This document shows positions 42,432 through 52,101 of a stretch of 64,000 nucleotides of DNA, piece by piece (position 1 is the first letter of the stretch; every line of letters begins with the position of its first letter). Below the pieces are notes generated by a model, which had not been told where the DNA came from, did not search any database, and saw only the letters and a list, made by a program, of their open reading frames with translations. The stretch is taken from the NCBI RefSeq assembly GCF_007293315.1, contig NZ_VLXZ01000001.1, positions 620,001 to 684,000 on the forward strand. Reading direction: 5' to 3'. The stretch comes from Alkalicoccobacillus porphyridii. Lineage in GTDB: Bacteria; Bacillota; Bacilli; Bacillales; Bacillaceae_D. The translations under genes were made by a program, and so were the position numbers.

Positions 42432-43502
42432 TTAAAGCGAACTTTCTATTATTTTTTTTGTTTCAAAGGCTGCTTCTCTCCAACTGAATTTCTTTGACTG
42501 AGCGATACCTCTAATACTTAGTTCTTCTCTTAAACAGCTGTCTTCTGTAAGTCGTAGAATTTTATCCGCAATATCAGAAGCATCCATTGGATTACAATAT
42601 AAAGCTGCCTCTTCACATACTTCAGGTAGAGAAGCTGCATCTGACACAATAACCGGGCACCCCATAGACATCGCTTCGAGTGGTGGCAACCCAAAACCCT
42701 CATAGAGAGATGGGTAGATGAAGCCAGTTGCCTTTTTGTATAATTGTTTCAATTCAGCATCACTAACATAACCAATGTGTTTTACATTCTCGGGGAATTT
42801 TAATTCTGATGACCCAAATACTTTTGGGTTCGTCCCTCCTGCAATGACTACATTAAAAGATGTTGAATCTAAATATGCTAATGCTTGAACGATCCCTTTA
42901 AAGTTTTTTGTAGGGTTCATACTGCTAACGGCTAGAATAAATGGCATGCTTTCAATATCATATTTCTTTAATGAATCTGGCTGTTCTTCAATTGCTTCCA
43001 AATGTTCTTTTCCTTCATATATAACTCTTATTTTATCCTGTGTTACAATGTTAAATTCTTGTATTCTTTTCTCTGAAAACTTAGACACTGTTATTACTTT
43101 TTTAAAGCGCTTTTTAAACACCTTGTAATTCACCTGATACCACAGTTTGAATAATGTTGATAGGTTATTAAATTCTTCAAAAACTGCACAATCATGAATA
43201 GTGATAATCTGGTTTCTCTTAAATAGAGGAGATAGATTACAAAAATTAATAAGAAGGCAACCCTTTGAGTAAAAAGGTAATTCAAGTTGTTCCCAAAATT
43301 GCCCCTTCAAATTGCCTACTGTTTTTTGAGTAATCTTATTTAGCCCTATATTAACTGCATTCTTAGGAGTAAGAATGATATACTCGTGCTCAACATTTTG
43401 TTCTGATAATATTTGATCTAACTCTTTTACCAATTCAATAGCATACCTTTGGACCCCGGTAATTGATTGAGTTAGAAACCTTCCATTAATGTATATGATC
43501 AT
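42432..43502 (-). CDS. Glycosyltransferase, GT4-like (family 1 fold)
   Basis: 356 residues. N-terminal YINGRFLTQSITGVQRYAIELVKEL and C-terminal GT-B donor domain with PFILAVSSMNPTKNFKG and the E-x7-E motif in YPSLYEGFGLPPLEAMSMGCPVIVSDAASLPEVC. Cytoplasmic transferase adding a sugar to the lipid-linked repeat unit. Overlaps the upstream transferase gene by 17 bp. Confidence 0.9.
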   Translation of the reverse strand: MIIYINGRFLTQSITGVQRYAIELVKELDQILSEQNVEHEYIILTPKNAVNIGLNKITQKTVGNLKGQFWEQLELPFYSKGCLLINFCNLSPLFKRNQIITIHDCAVFEEFNNLSTLFKLWYQVNYKVFKKRFKKVITVSKFSEKRIQEFNIVTQDKIRVIYEGKEHLEAIEEQPDSLKKYDIESMPFILAVSSMNPTKNFKGIVQALAYLDSTSFNVVIAGGTNPKVFGSSELKFPENVKHIGYVSDAELKQLYKKATGFIYPSLYEGFGLPPLEAMSMGCPVIVSDAASLPEVCEEAALYCNPMDASDIADKILRLTEDSCLREELSIRGIAQSKKFSWREAAFETKKIIESSL

Positions 43503-44652
43503 CTATACCCTCCTTTGACAAAGTAGTTTTATAGTATTCAGCTAGATATCTCCAGCTATAGGCATTTACGGCTTTATGATAGTTATCATCTGCAATTGAC
43601 TTGTAAAGATCACTATCTTTGATTAATCTATTGGCAATGAATGCTAATTCTTCCTCTTCACCTTCTTTAAATATACAGTTATCATTCGATATCACATCAG
43701 GTATAGCCCCTGAGCTAGACCCTATAACCACTTTTCGACAACACATAGCTTCTACTAATACTCTTCCAAATTGTTCTTCCCAATTAGATTGGGTCCTGGA
43801 TGGTAAAACCAAAATATTAATTAAATTCATCAAATCAGGCACTGTACTTGAGCTAATTTTGTCATTGACATAAAAATGCTCTTCCATCTCTAACTCTGCA
43901 ATTAGGTCCTTTATTTCTGATAACTCATCTCCACTACCTATCATGACAAACTTACAGTCGACTTTATATTTATTTACTAGTATTTTAGCTGCTTGCACAA
44001 AATCGTATATCCCTTTCTCTTCAATCATCCTTCCTACATATGCTAAAACCATGCTCTCATTTATAAAAGCTGAGAGCTCTGTATCTTTTAATTTATTTGA
44101 TTTATAATCAATTTCTTTGAACAATTCAGTATCTACTCCGTTTGGAAGCAAATATATGGGTGAAATACACCCCCTTGCCTCTAAAGATTCTTTTACTTTT
44201 TGATTCCTTGCAAAAAATAACGAGGAATTCTTATAAACCTTTTTTTCAATTAGATTAAATGGAATTGGTTTCTTTTTGTCGTTAATGACGGCTGAATCAA
44301 TGATAATATGAGGATTTTTTAATAATCGAGTGGAAAAAATAACTTGATAAGCTGAGAGGCACCATGGTTCTTCATGTATATGTATAATATTAGGTTTGAA
44401 ATCTTTCACATATTGATTCAACTTCTTCATATTAAATAAATAAGTAGAAGCATGAATATTTAAATAGGTTTTTATTGTTTTTATCTCGCAATTGTCACTA
44501 ATTTTTGCATATGATCCTTTAATAACCTTTCCACCCTCCTTCCACTCTTCGGGTATAATAAGTAGGACTTGATGAAAGTTTCTGCTTAATTCTTCGACTC
44601 TTTTTGTATATGAGGAGATCCCTCCTGCATGCCAAACTAATAATAAATTCAT
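43486..44652 (-). CDS. Glycosyltransferase, GT4-like
   Basis: 388 residues. GT-B fold: HAGGISSYTKRVEELSR, HIHEEPWCLSAY, LAYVGRMIEEKGIYDFVQA, VLPSRTQSNWEEQFGRVLVEAMCCRKVVIGSSSGAIPDVI (E-x7-E). Start ATG overlaps the polymerase stop (ATGA). Second transferase of the cluster. Confidence 0.9.
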   Translation of the reverse strand: MNLLLVWHAGGISSYTKRVEELSRNFHQVLLIIPEEWKEGGKVIKGSYAKISDNCEIKTIKTYLNIHASTYLFNMKKLNQYVKDFKPNIIHIHEEPWCLSAYQVIFSTRLLKNPHIIIDSAVINDKKKPIPFNLIEKKVYKNSSLFFARNQKVKESLEARGCISPIYLLPNGVDTELFKEIDYKSNKLKDTELSAFINESMVLAYVGRMIEEKGIYDFVQAAKILVNKYKVDCKFVMIGSGDELSEIKDLIAELEMEEHFYVNDKISSSTVPDLMNLINILVLPSRTQSNWEEQFGRVLVEAMCCRKVVIGSSSGAIPDVISNDNCIFKEGEEEELAFIANRLIKDSDLYKSIADDNYHKAVNAYSWRYLAEYYKTTLSKEGIDDHIH

Positions 44653-46103
44653 AGTCTTTGAGACTCCTTCCTATACTGATCATTCATTTGTTTAGATACA
44701 ATGAGCAATGAGACAACGACCCATAGGAATGCATATCTATACGTTGGATAGGCAACAACGATAACAAGTAACGAAGCAAGTGCGGAAATCATGTAAGGCG
44801 AAAACACACGTTTAGTATCTGTTAGAAATACATGTATCAGGTTTCTAATTAAAATAAAAATGAAGCCTAAGATCAGTATTAATCCTAAAACACCATATGA
44901 ACTTAATAAGTCTACATAGACATTATTAGCTATGGCCTCATTGACATTTGGTATTCCCCAAGTAGGCATATATTCGTTAAAAAGTAGGCCGAAATTACCT
45001 GGCCCAATACCTAAAATAGGATAATCTAAAAACATGTTAAAGCCGGCAACAGCAGTAGCACTCCGGTCAACACTTGAAGCTGACTCACTATTCAGTGGTT
45101 TTGAGACAACATCATTAATAATCTCAATTTGTAGAACTAGGAATAAAAAAATAGCTAAAGGAACAAGTATAATGATCGTTTGCTCCTTAAATCTAAATAA
45201 GCTTAAGATAAACAATACTAAAATAAGACTTAACATTCCTACAGTTGAAAATGTCATAACAAGACAGAAAATTTGCACTAGAAGTAAACAAATGATAAAT
45301 GGCTGTCTAAAGATTTTTAAAGATCTTGAATGAAGTGTTAGAATTAAAGAGATCACGATAAATCCTGCAAAATATCCTGGTTCCCCAAAGGTTCCTGATA
45401 ATCGATTAAACCCTTCAAAATACAAAATCTCATTTGCATGTCCTGGCAGAAGATAACCAAAGCCTAAATCCAGCTGTTTAATAATAAATTCATAAACTCC
45501 ATATATGCATGAAAGAAAACTACCAATAACAGTATATTTAATTGTTGTTTTGTACTTGTCCACTGAATTCATAAACTTAAACATGATGTATAGGACAAAT
45601 AACGGTATGAACGATCTTACATTTGTACTCAAAGCAATGGTATATAGATTCTCACCTAAAGCCCATGCAGGCAATGAAGGAGAATGCATGAGGTTACTTG
45701 CCATATAGAAGCTACTAATAAAGCCTAATCCAATAAAAAATAATTTTAATAAAAGAATTTTATTTGCATCATTATTTTCAAGTGATATCTTTTTAAATTG
45801 TAATGCATGCAAAAAAACGACTAAGAACATAAAACCTACTAACAGATCTGCGATTGTGAAGCTAATTCCACCAATGTTAGCTGAGAGCACCTTTGTAAAA
45901 GGAAGAAACATTAAAAATGAATATAAAAGGTACCTTGATTGAATGATTAAGAATATCAGTATCGGTATTGCAAGTAATAGAAAAGAGTGCATTTCTAACG
46001 TAATGGTGCATAGACCTACGATAAATCCACCTAAGACTATGATCATCCGCTCTGAGTTCATGCCATTTATCGTTCGATGTATCATTAGCATCAGCCCCAC
46101 CAT
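44649..46103 (-). CDS. O-antigen-ligase/Wzy-like polysaccharide polymerase
   Basis: 484 residues with about eleven hydrophobic segments and a large extracytoplasmic loop carrying the family signature GFNMFLDYPILGIGPGNFGLLFNEY. It should polymerise lipid-linked repeat units outside the membrane. Several in-frame starts exist (46103, 46085); the one at 46085 has GGGG at 9 bases. No priming transferase or chain-length kinase gene is present in the window. Confidence 0.85.
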   Translation of the reverse strand: MVGLMLMIHRTINGMNSERMIIVLGGFIVGLCTITLEMHSFLLLAIPILIFLIIQSRYLLYSFLMFLPFTKVLSANIGGISFTIADLLVGFMFLVVFLHALQFKKISLENNDANKILLLKLFFIGLGFISSFYMASNLMHSPSLPAWALGENLYTIALSTNVRSFIPLFVLYIMFKFMNSVDKYKTTIKYTVIGSFLSCIYGVYEFIIKQLDLGFGYLLPGHANEILYFEGFNRLSGTFGEPGYFAGFIVISLILTLHSRSLKIFRQPFIICLLLVQIFCLVMTFSTVGMLSLILVLFILSLFRFKEQTIIILVPLAIFLFLVLQIEIINDVVSKPLNSESASSVDRSATAVAGFNMFLDYPILGIGPGNFGLLFNEYMPTWGIPNVNEAIANNVYVDLLSSYGVLGLILILGFIFILIRNLIHVFLTDTKRVFSPYMISALASLLVIVVAYPTYRYAFLWVVVSLLIVSKQMNDQYRKESQRL

Positions 46104-46341
46104 TCATCATCAGATTCAGGCTCAAACTTATTTTTATTTTTCTCAATAATAGTTATTATTTGCAGTTCGAATCCTATCGTCTTGATTAGACAATGGTTGT
46201 TCTTGCGTCTACCGATAAAACCTATCTTTAGATACATTTACTTAGTTATAGATTTTTATTGCATGCAAGCAATTGTTTTTACACTAGAACCCTTAATAGT
46301 CACCCCTTTTTTTTATTTGACTATTTTCATTTAATGCCAAC

Positions 46342-46373
46342 GTTCTTTTTAAAGTACGTTCATTATAACGAAC
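46342..46373 (-). promoter_or_regulatory. SinR-like double operator before the polymerase operon
   Basis: GTTCTTT (46342-46348) and GTTCATTATAACGAAC (46358-46373), 16 bp start to start. The pair is the same as that before galU (51418-51449). GTTCTYT is the SinR recognition sequence of B. subtilis; the assignment is inference. Confidence 0.45.
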
Positions 46374-46437
46374 ATGATGAGAGAATGATAGTATTTGTTG
46401 ATATTTTAGCCCCTTGTTTACAAATAAGATAAGTTGT

Positions 46438-46466
46438 AAAAGCTGGATCATTGGGATACAGCTTTT
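46438..46466 (-). terminator. Probable terminator after flippase gene
   Basis: AAAAGCTG/CAGCTTTT stem about 25-50 bp after the stop; T-run short. The rest of 46104-46488 holds no gene I can support. Confidence 0.5.
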
Positions 46467-46488
46467 ATTCCTTATATTTAACATGAGA

Positions 46489-47910
46489 CTATCTAGATCT
46501 AATATTATTTATTAAATTCATTGTAGTTTTTTTATTGAAAACAATTGATATTAAAACATACAAGATTATGCCAGTAACGATAGACAAAATGAATGAAATG
46601 ACCATGCTCCACTCATGAGTTAGTGCCTTCACAGTTATAACCCCTACTATCATTAATAGCGAACAAAGCAGATTGCTTGTTAAGCTTCTTATAAACATTG
46701 AAACCTTACATTCAATTAATTTGAATGCAAAATGCATTCTTATTGATTCAATAATTAAAGAGTGAACTAATACTGCAAAACATAATATAACCAGACCATA
46801 TTTAGCACTTACAATTAATAACAAGCACATTAATAAAGCTGATATAATGTTAATACTTAATTCTATTCTCGGTTTACCCAATCCTAAGAAAATGGGGCTA
46901 AAAGTATTTCCTATAGCTGTAATCATCCCTGTAATGAGTAGTATACTTAATGGAGCACTTGCGTTAATCCAATTCCCCCCATAAAACAGATACATAAATT
47001 CATAAGATAGCGTTGCAAGTCCAAGACAAAGTGGAAACGCAACAAATGAAATATTCTTAGTAACATGTAAAAACATTTCTTTAACATGACTTCTATTTTC
47101 TCTGTTTGTTGAAAATTCAGGAAATAAAACACGTGAAACTGCACCTGCTATGTAATTTCTTGCAATAACAGACCATTGAAAAGCGATGGTGTATAACCCT
47201 AAATCAAAACTACCTAATAAGCGCCCAATGATAAAATAATCTAAATTATTAACTACATATAAGAATATTTTTGAATTTAACACACTAATACTGTAGGGGA
47301 ATAAAATCTTAAATTCTGAAACATAAAATTTCCCTATTAGTCCTCTTGGATTATTCATAACAAATAATATTGTTACTATAATTGGTCTTACTAAAAATCT
47401 TGATGATATTGCAAGCAGTTCTTGACCATTTATAGCTAGAAGAACAGATACAATCCCTGTAATAATCTCAGCAATAATCTCAATCTTAGTAATAGTCTTA
47501 AATTGTTTATTCCGAGTTAATAACGTTTTATTAACTATTCCAAAAGATGAGATAAAGATTCCAATTGAAACATATCTTATCAATAGCTCTACTTCTTTTT
47601 GACCATAAAATTCAGCTATTGAGTTTGCAATTATATTCAAAATAACGCAAAGAATGATTGAGAAACTGATATTAGTAACAAAAGAAGTCGTTTTAAGTTT
47701 GCTACTAATTTTTTCAACATAAATTAGATAAGAACTTATTCCAGCTTCTTGCAACACTACAACTAAGCCCATAAAAACCATTGCCATACCTAGTAAACCA
47801 AATATTTCAGGGTACATTATCCTGGCTAAAACAATGCTAAATAATAATCCAATAAATTGAATTCCTATAATATTTATCATTGACCAACCAATATTTCTGT
47901 ATAAAGACAT
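46489..47910 (-). CDS. Polysaccharide flippase, Wzx/MOP family
   Basis: 473 residues, about 12-14 membrane segments. The N-terminus NIGWSMINIIGIQFIGLLFSIVLARIMYPEIFGLLGMAMVF is typical of MviN/Wzx-like lipopolysaccharide-repeat exporters (TuaB/WzxC branch). It flips lipid-linked repeat units across the membrane. Start with GAGGGTG ribosome site. A striking inverted repeat lies ~80 bp upstream. Confidence 0.88.
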   Translation of the reverse strand: MSLYRNIGWSMINIIGIQFIGLLFSIVLARIMYPEIFGLLGMAMVFMGLVVVLQEAGISSYLIYVEKISSKLKTTSFVTNISFSIILCVILNIIANSIAEFYGQKEVELLIRYVSIGIFISSFGIVNKTLLTRNKQFKTITKIEIIAEIITGIVSVLLAINGQELLAISSRFLVRPIIVTILFVMNNPRGLIGKFYVSEFKILFPYSISVLNSKIFLYVVNNLDYFIIGRLLGSFDLGLYTIAFQWSVIARNYIAGAVSRVLFPEFSTNRENRSHVKEMFLHVTKNISFVAFPLCLGLATLSYEFMYLFYGGNWINASAPLSILLITGMITAIGNTFSPIFLGLGKPRIELSINIISALLMCLLLIVSAKYGLVILCFAVLVHSLIIESIRMHFAFKLIECKVSMFIRSLTSNLLCSLLMIVGVITVKALTHEWSMVISFILSIVTGIILYVLISIVFNKKTTMNLINNIRSR

Positions 47911-47990
47911 TTTTCACCCTCTGTCTTTCAATTAGTTTAGACTTAGACTTATGTTGAATAATCTGCCCAAGTCTCTCAATTTGCGACAAC

Positions 47991-48040
47991 TATCATTCTT
48001 CCCTTCTGTTCATTATAAAGAACAGAAGGGAAGAATGATA
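47991..48040. repeat. 21-bp-arm perfect inverted repeat around a GTTC-N8-GAAC core
   Basis: Arms 47991-48011 and 48020-48040 are perfectly complementary, with an 8-bp centre (ATTATAAA). The centre and inner bases reproduce the GTTCATTATAAAGAAC palindrome found elsewhere in the cluster. No T-run follows on either side, so it is not a plain terminator. Confidence 0.7.
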
Positions 48041-48147
48041 GGCTTTGTTAAGAATTTAGACATTTTTTTATCATGACACTGACAATAGAATGAAGACAGT
48101 AGACTAACTCTCAAAACGAGAACGTTGCTTAGCAAACTACAAATTTG

Positions 48148-48175
48148 AAAAACCCTAACTCTATGAGTCGGGCTT
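48148..48175 (-). terminator. Probable terminator after beta-helix gene
   Basis: CCCGACTC ATA GAGTTAGGG stem with one mismatch, followed by five T on the minus strand. Apart from this and the inverted repeat at 47991, nothing is seen in 47911-48339. Confidence 0.6.
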
Positions 48176-48339
48176 ATAATGGTCTTTTTTATTTAGAATC
48201 AGCTTCTACGGAATTCTCATATATTAATGAGTGCAATCGTAACTAACAAAGATAATCATGGAAAAATAGTTCTTTCGATGACCCATCTCTTCTTGGATAC
48301 ATTATTCTAAAATATTGTCGCAGTGTTTTTCTATTTTTA

Positions 48340-50049
48340 TTATTGTATGTTAAGTATAAATTCGTCTATCCAGAAACGTGAGGAAGAGTTAGCACCCCAT
48401 CTACTTGTTATAAATATAAATGAAACTTTAGTAGATCCTACAGGGGTTATTAATGCTCCTTCGTTAGTGTAAATCCAATCTTCTGAATGAATACTAATGG
48501 TCTTAGTGCCAGAGGACAATATATGATTCGCTTCATTTTTAAACTGATATGTTATTTTAAATTCATCTCTCCCACTTGCTATGCCAATAGATTTATACTT
48601 TAAACTATAATTCATTATGTGCCCTGGTAATAGTGGATAATTGATCGTTCTAGCTTCACAAAAGGGGTTTGCAGTTGTGGCAAAAACTAAAGATGCATCT
48701 TCTGTATCAAACTCTACAATATCTAATATAGGTTGATCATTGCTTGTGAAAGTAAAGTCACCTAAACCTATATTACGTTTAAAATTACCGTTTCCAAACA
48801 TATTTAGATAGGGAGCGATAATAAACCTCCTATCTGATCTAAATCTAGCCACATTCTTAGCTACTACTCTTCCCTTTCCACTAATTAATGTATTTACATT
48901 GTAGGCACCACCAAAGATATGGCAATCAGTAATTGATAAACCACCAAAATTAACACTTTCATCAGAATAGCCAAATGCATGTTGATTACGTCTACCTGGC
49001 AGAATCTCTGTTTGATTAAGTTGAACGGCAGAAGCATTCCCATAAACCTCTATACCATGAGCTACATCTGAGCTACCTTCTATATGGCAATTGGCAAGCG
49101 ATACTCTACCACCTGTAACTTTAATATATTGATCTGAATAATCTATAGATACATTTGTAAGTTTAATACTGCCATTCATACATTCCATGAATATATTTAA
49201 AGTAGAATCACTTATCGTTCCTCCAATAAAAGTTAACCTTTCCCCCATGTTACTTTCATTTGCCACGTGTATGTTTATTTCACAGCGAGAAGAAGTAAAG
49301 TTAAAAAAATTGATTTGGTGTGCATTTCTTTCAAACTTCAAGGCTGTTCCAAAGTGCTGGATGTTTATGTTTTCACAATTAATCCATTGTACCGACCTAT
49401 CAGAGGATTCTCCTCTTAAAAGTATTGCTGTTGAACCAGATCCTCTATTACCAAATAAATTTATATCCTTTAAGGTAGTGAAATTTTGAATTCTACCTAC
49501 ATGATCTCCACCATAAAGTCTAATTCCCAAATTTGTATTTCTACAATCTAAAAATGATCCATTGCCAATCAGTGAAGTTGTTGAAACATTTATAGATAGG
49601 GTTTTTGTTCCTAGTAAATAAATTCCACTTGGAAGATAGACCTCTTTAAGTCCTTCTGTATTGTACATTAATCTTAAAGTCGAACTATAAACCTTTAAAG
49701 TCGCTCTTAATTCTACATAATTTATTGCTTTTTGAATGGCACACCAATCAACTTCATCATTAAGACTAGTTGCATGGGGGTATACCTCTCTTGCCTCCTC
49801 TAAAGTCTTAAACTGTGCAGATAAAGGATGTGATTCGCCGTCACCATATGCACCAAAAGCATGATTTAAGACGTTTAGGAATCTTTGGTTTAAGCCTTCT
49901 GAAACAACTTTTACCTGCAAATCAATTTCTTTAATTCTATCCACATCTACACGTTCTATCCCGTTATTAATCGCCGCAGCATCGAATGGTATCCATTCAT
50001 CTGTTCCAGTATTTTTTATATGAGGTATAAAAAACTCGCCATTTGTCAT
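48340..50049 (-). CDS. Right-handed beta-helix (pectate-lyase-like) protein with C-terminal binding domain
   Basis: 569 residues, no signal peptide. The opening (HAFGAYGDGESHPLSAQFKTLEEA..., WCAIQKAINYVE) is the usual entry to a pectate-lyase-3/tailspike beta-helix, with rungs such as SLIGNGSFLDCRNTNLGIRL and VSLANCHIEGSSDVAHGIEV. The last ~140 residues form a beta-rich carbohydrate-binding-like domain (FGNGNFKRNIGLGDFTF... WIDEFILNIQ). Such proteins cut or bind polysaccharide, in phage tailspikes and in capsule loci. Here it is in the polymer cluster, perhaps a depolymerase or modifying enzyme; secretion route unclear. Confidence 0.75.
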   Translation of the reverse strand: MTNGEFFIPHIKNTGTDEWIPFDAAAINNGIERVDVDRIKEIDLQVKVVSEGLNQRFLNVLNHAFGAYGDGESHPLSAQFKTLEEAREVYPHATSLNDEVDWCAIQKAINYVELRATLKVYSSTLRLMYNTEGLKEVYLPSGIYLLGTKTLSINVSTTSLIGNGSFLDCRNTNLGIRLYGGDHVGRIQNFTTLKDINLFGNRGSGSTAILLRGESSDRSVQWINCENINIQHFGTALKFERNAHQINFFNFTSSRCEINIHVANESNMGERLTFIGGTISDSTLNIFMECMNGSIKLTNVSIDYSDQYIKVTGGRVSLANCHIEGSSDVAHGIEVYGNASAVQLNQTEILPGRRNQHAFGYSDESVNFGGLSITDCHIFGGAYNVNTLISGKGRVVAKNVARFRSDRRFIIAPYLNMFGNGNFKRNIGLGDFTFTSNDQPILDIVEFDTEDASLVFATTANPFCEARTINYPLLPGHIMNYSLKYKSIGIASGRDEFKITYQFKNEANHILSSGTKTISIHSEDWIYTNEGALITPVGSTKVSFIFITSRWGANSSSRFWIDEFILNIQ

Positions 50050-50285
50050 CCATTTCCCTCCTATTTTTTAGAAATTTAGATTTTTTATCATTGTGTTGAA
50101 TTGAAGGTGAATGTTTTATGACTAAAGGGCAAGTAAAGGCATTAACCTATAATTACTCCAATAGGAATTGATTTAAACAATGTTAGATGTATATGCGTAG
50201 GCTTTTATCAATATTCGACTAATGCCATAATATTCGTTTTAGATATCTATTCCTTATTTAGCCCTCGCTTTTGCTTGCAACAATC

Positions 50286-50329
50286 AAAAAGTCATACGGA
50301 CTCTAAATAGAGTTTCGTATGACATTATT
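50286..50329 (-). terminator. Terminator between galU and beta-helix gene
   Basis: GTCATACG-AACTCT / AGAGT-CGTATGAC stem with five T on the minus strand. Nothing else is identified in 50050-50481 apart from the expected promoter of the beta-helix gene. Confidence 0.8.
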
Positions 50330-50481
50330 TTCTTTCTCTTATAAAATTACTACTCGCTGTCCATAAAGGGTTTCTGTTCGACCTTTATCCGATTCTCTTC
50401 TTTCATGCAATCTATTGCTAGAAAGAATTTCTCCATGCAGCATATTTTATTATTTATTAAATCAATTTCCTGACCAATTGC

Positions 50482-51366
50482 TTATTTAACTAAGCTTTCC
50501 TCACTCCCCACATACTCCCGCATCTTCTTAATCAGCTCATCCTTCAATTCCTCTCGCTGCATCGCAAAATCAAGTGTCGTTAAAACAAAGCCTAGCTTCT
50601 CACCCACGTCATAGCGGACACCTTCAAAATCATAGGCAAAAACTCGCTGCTCCTGGTTGAGCATCTGTATGGCGTCCGTTAGTTGCACTTCTCCACCAGC
50701 GCCAATTTCCTGTCGCTCAAGATAATAGAAGATCTCTGGCGTGAGCACGTAACGTCCCATAATAGCCAAATTGGATGGTGCCTCACCAAGCGCGGGTTTT
50801 TCTACAAAACGATTCACTTCATATAAGCGTCCTGTCGACACAAGTGGATCAATGATGCCATAGCGATCGGTTTCAAAATCTCCAACCGTTTGTACCCCAA
50901 CCACCGAGCATCCCATCTCGTTGTATTGATCAATGAGTTGCTTTGTGCATGGCGTATTATCCTGAACGATATCATCTCCAAGTAACACAGCAAATGGATC
51001 GTTCCCAATAAACTTCCGTGCTGTCCAAACTGCGTGGCCAAGCCCCTTTGGCTCCTTCTGACGGATGTAATGAAGCTCCACCTTAGAAGCTGCCGTCACC
51101 TTCTCAAGCAGGTCCAGCTTTTGCTTCTCTAAAAGATTCAGTTCCAGCTCCACCGCATGGTCAAAATGATCCTCAATCGCTCGCTTGCCCTTACCAGTCA
51201 CAATGATAATATCCTCAATACCTGAGGCAATCGCCTCCTCGACAATATATTGAATCGTCGGCTTATCAACAATCGGTAGCATTTCCTTAGGCATCGCTTT
51301 TGTTGCAGGAAGAAAACGTGTTCCAAGACCGGCAGCAGGAATAATGGCTTTTTTGACAGGATTCAT
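50482..51366 (-). CDS. galU: UTP-glucose-1-phosphate uridylyltransferase
   Basis: 294 residues, making UDP-glucose from UTP and glucose-1-phosphate. Nucleotide-binding [28 protein letters not shown], then [25 protein letters not shown] and [11 protein letters not shown]. It supplies the substrate of the UDP-glucose dehydrogenase in the same cluster. It has its own promoter and operator and is ended by a terminator. Confidence 0.95.
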   Translation of the reverse strand: MNPVKKAIIPAAGLGTRFLPATKAMPKEMLPIVDKPTIQYIVEEAIASGIEDIIIVTGKGKRAIEDHFDHAVELELNLLEKQKLDLLEKVTAASKVELHYIRQKEPKGLGHAVWTARKFIGNDPFAVLLGDDIVQDNTPCTKQLIDQYNEMGCSVVGVQTVGDFETDRYGIIDPLVSTGRLYEVNRFVEKPALGEAPSNLAIMGRYVLTPEIFYYLERQEIGAGGEVQLTDAIQMLNQEQRVFAYDFEGVRYDVGEKLGFVLTTLDFAMQREELKDELIKKMREYVGSEESLVK

Positions 51367-51417
51367 TTAGTTGATCTCTCCTTTTTTTGAATGTTTCACT
51401 ACTATCTATCTATTCTC

Positions 51418-51478
51418 GTTCTTTATAAATTACGTTCATTATAACGAACAATTATATATAATGATATAGAATATTCAA
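51418..51478 (-). promoter_or_regulatory. galU promoter with SinR-like operator
   Basis: TTGAAT (51473-51478), 16-bp spacer, TATAAT (51451-51456). Immediately downstream is the palindrome GTTCATTATAACGAAC (51434-51449) and, 16 bp on, GTTCTTTA (51418-51425). The operator would sit over the transcription start, consistent with repression. Confidence 0.6.
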
Positions 51479-51643
51479 AAATTAGCACTTTTTTATCATT
51501 TCATTAGTCAACATGGAAGGATTTCTGATGAATGGTGCTACTTTTTATCATTCTTAACCTGATAATGAGTCAGAATTCTACAAGCTTACATGATTTAATA
51601 CAGTCACTTGGGGTTTTATATAAAATGAAATCTAGTAGAAAAC

Positions 51644-51674
51644 CAAAAAACCACATGACCAGAACATGTGGCTA
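51644..51674 (-). terminator. Terminator of lipase cassette 2
   Basis: CCACATG/CATGTGG stem with six T on the minus strand, about 45 bp after the last cassette gene. Confidence 0.8.
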
Positions 51675-51720
51675 TGAACAGATATTCTCTTATTAACCAT
51701 TCATTATAACGAACCATACA

Positions 51721-52092
51721 TCAAAAGTGAGAACGTTTCCCCATGCGTTCTACTGCAGCCATATCTAGCTCTTTAAAGATGTCGTATTTCTGTTTAGCCT
51801 GTTTATTGAGATACCCTTCAAACGAGTGAATATGATTCATGGCATTGGCTGAGATAAGAATATCATTACTTTGGCTTGTCATATGAAGAAGGTTTAATGT
51901 CTTTACTGCCTCATCAACAAACGTTCCCTCTTGTTCAGAGAGGGTCGCCTGAGCATAATTAATGGCTTCATTCCCAATATCGGCATGGTCACGAACGGTT
52001 CTCAGATTGGATTGCATCATTTCACTAAAATCATCTTTATCGAATAACAACGTATAACTACCTACCCAAGGATTAAAAAAGTCCCACATCAT
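51721..52092 (-). CDS. Small helical partner protein of lipase cassette 2
   Basis: 123 residues, close paralogue of the protein at 33628: same WDFFNPWVGSYT start, ATLSEQEGTFVDEAVKTLNLLH middle and KQKYDIFKELDMAAVERMGKRSHF end. Soluble, helical. Nine bp after the lipase gene. It probably helps the effector fold, be targeted or exported. Confidence 0.6.
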   Translation of the reverse strand: MMWDFFNPWVGSYTLLFDKDDFSEMMQSNLRTVRDHADIGNEAINYAQATLSEQEGTFVDEAVKTLNLLHMTSQSNDILISANAMNHIHSFEGYLNKQAKQKYDIFKELDMAAVERMGKRSHF

Positions 52093-52101
52093 CCTACTCC
52101 T

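Noticed and set aside
48340-50049. Prophage remnant suggested by the tailspike-like protein
   Set aside because: No integrase, capsid, portal, holin or lysin genes are nearby; the neighbours are polysaccharide genes.
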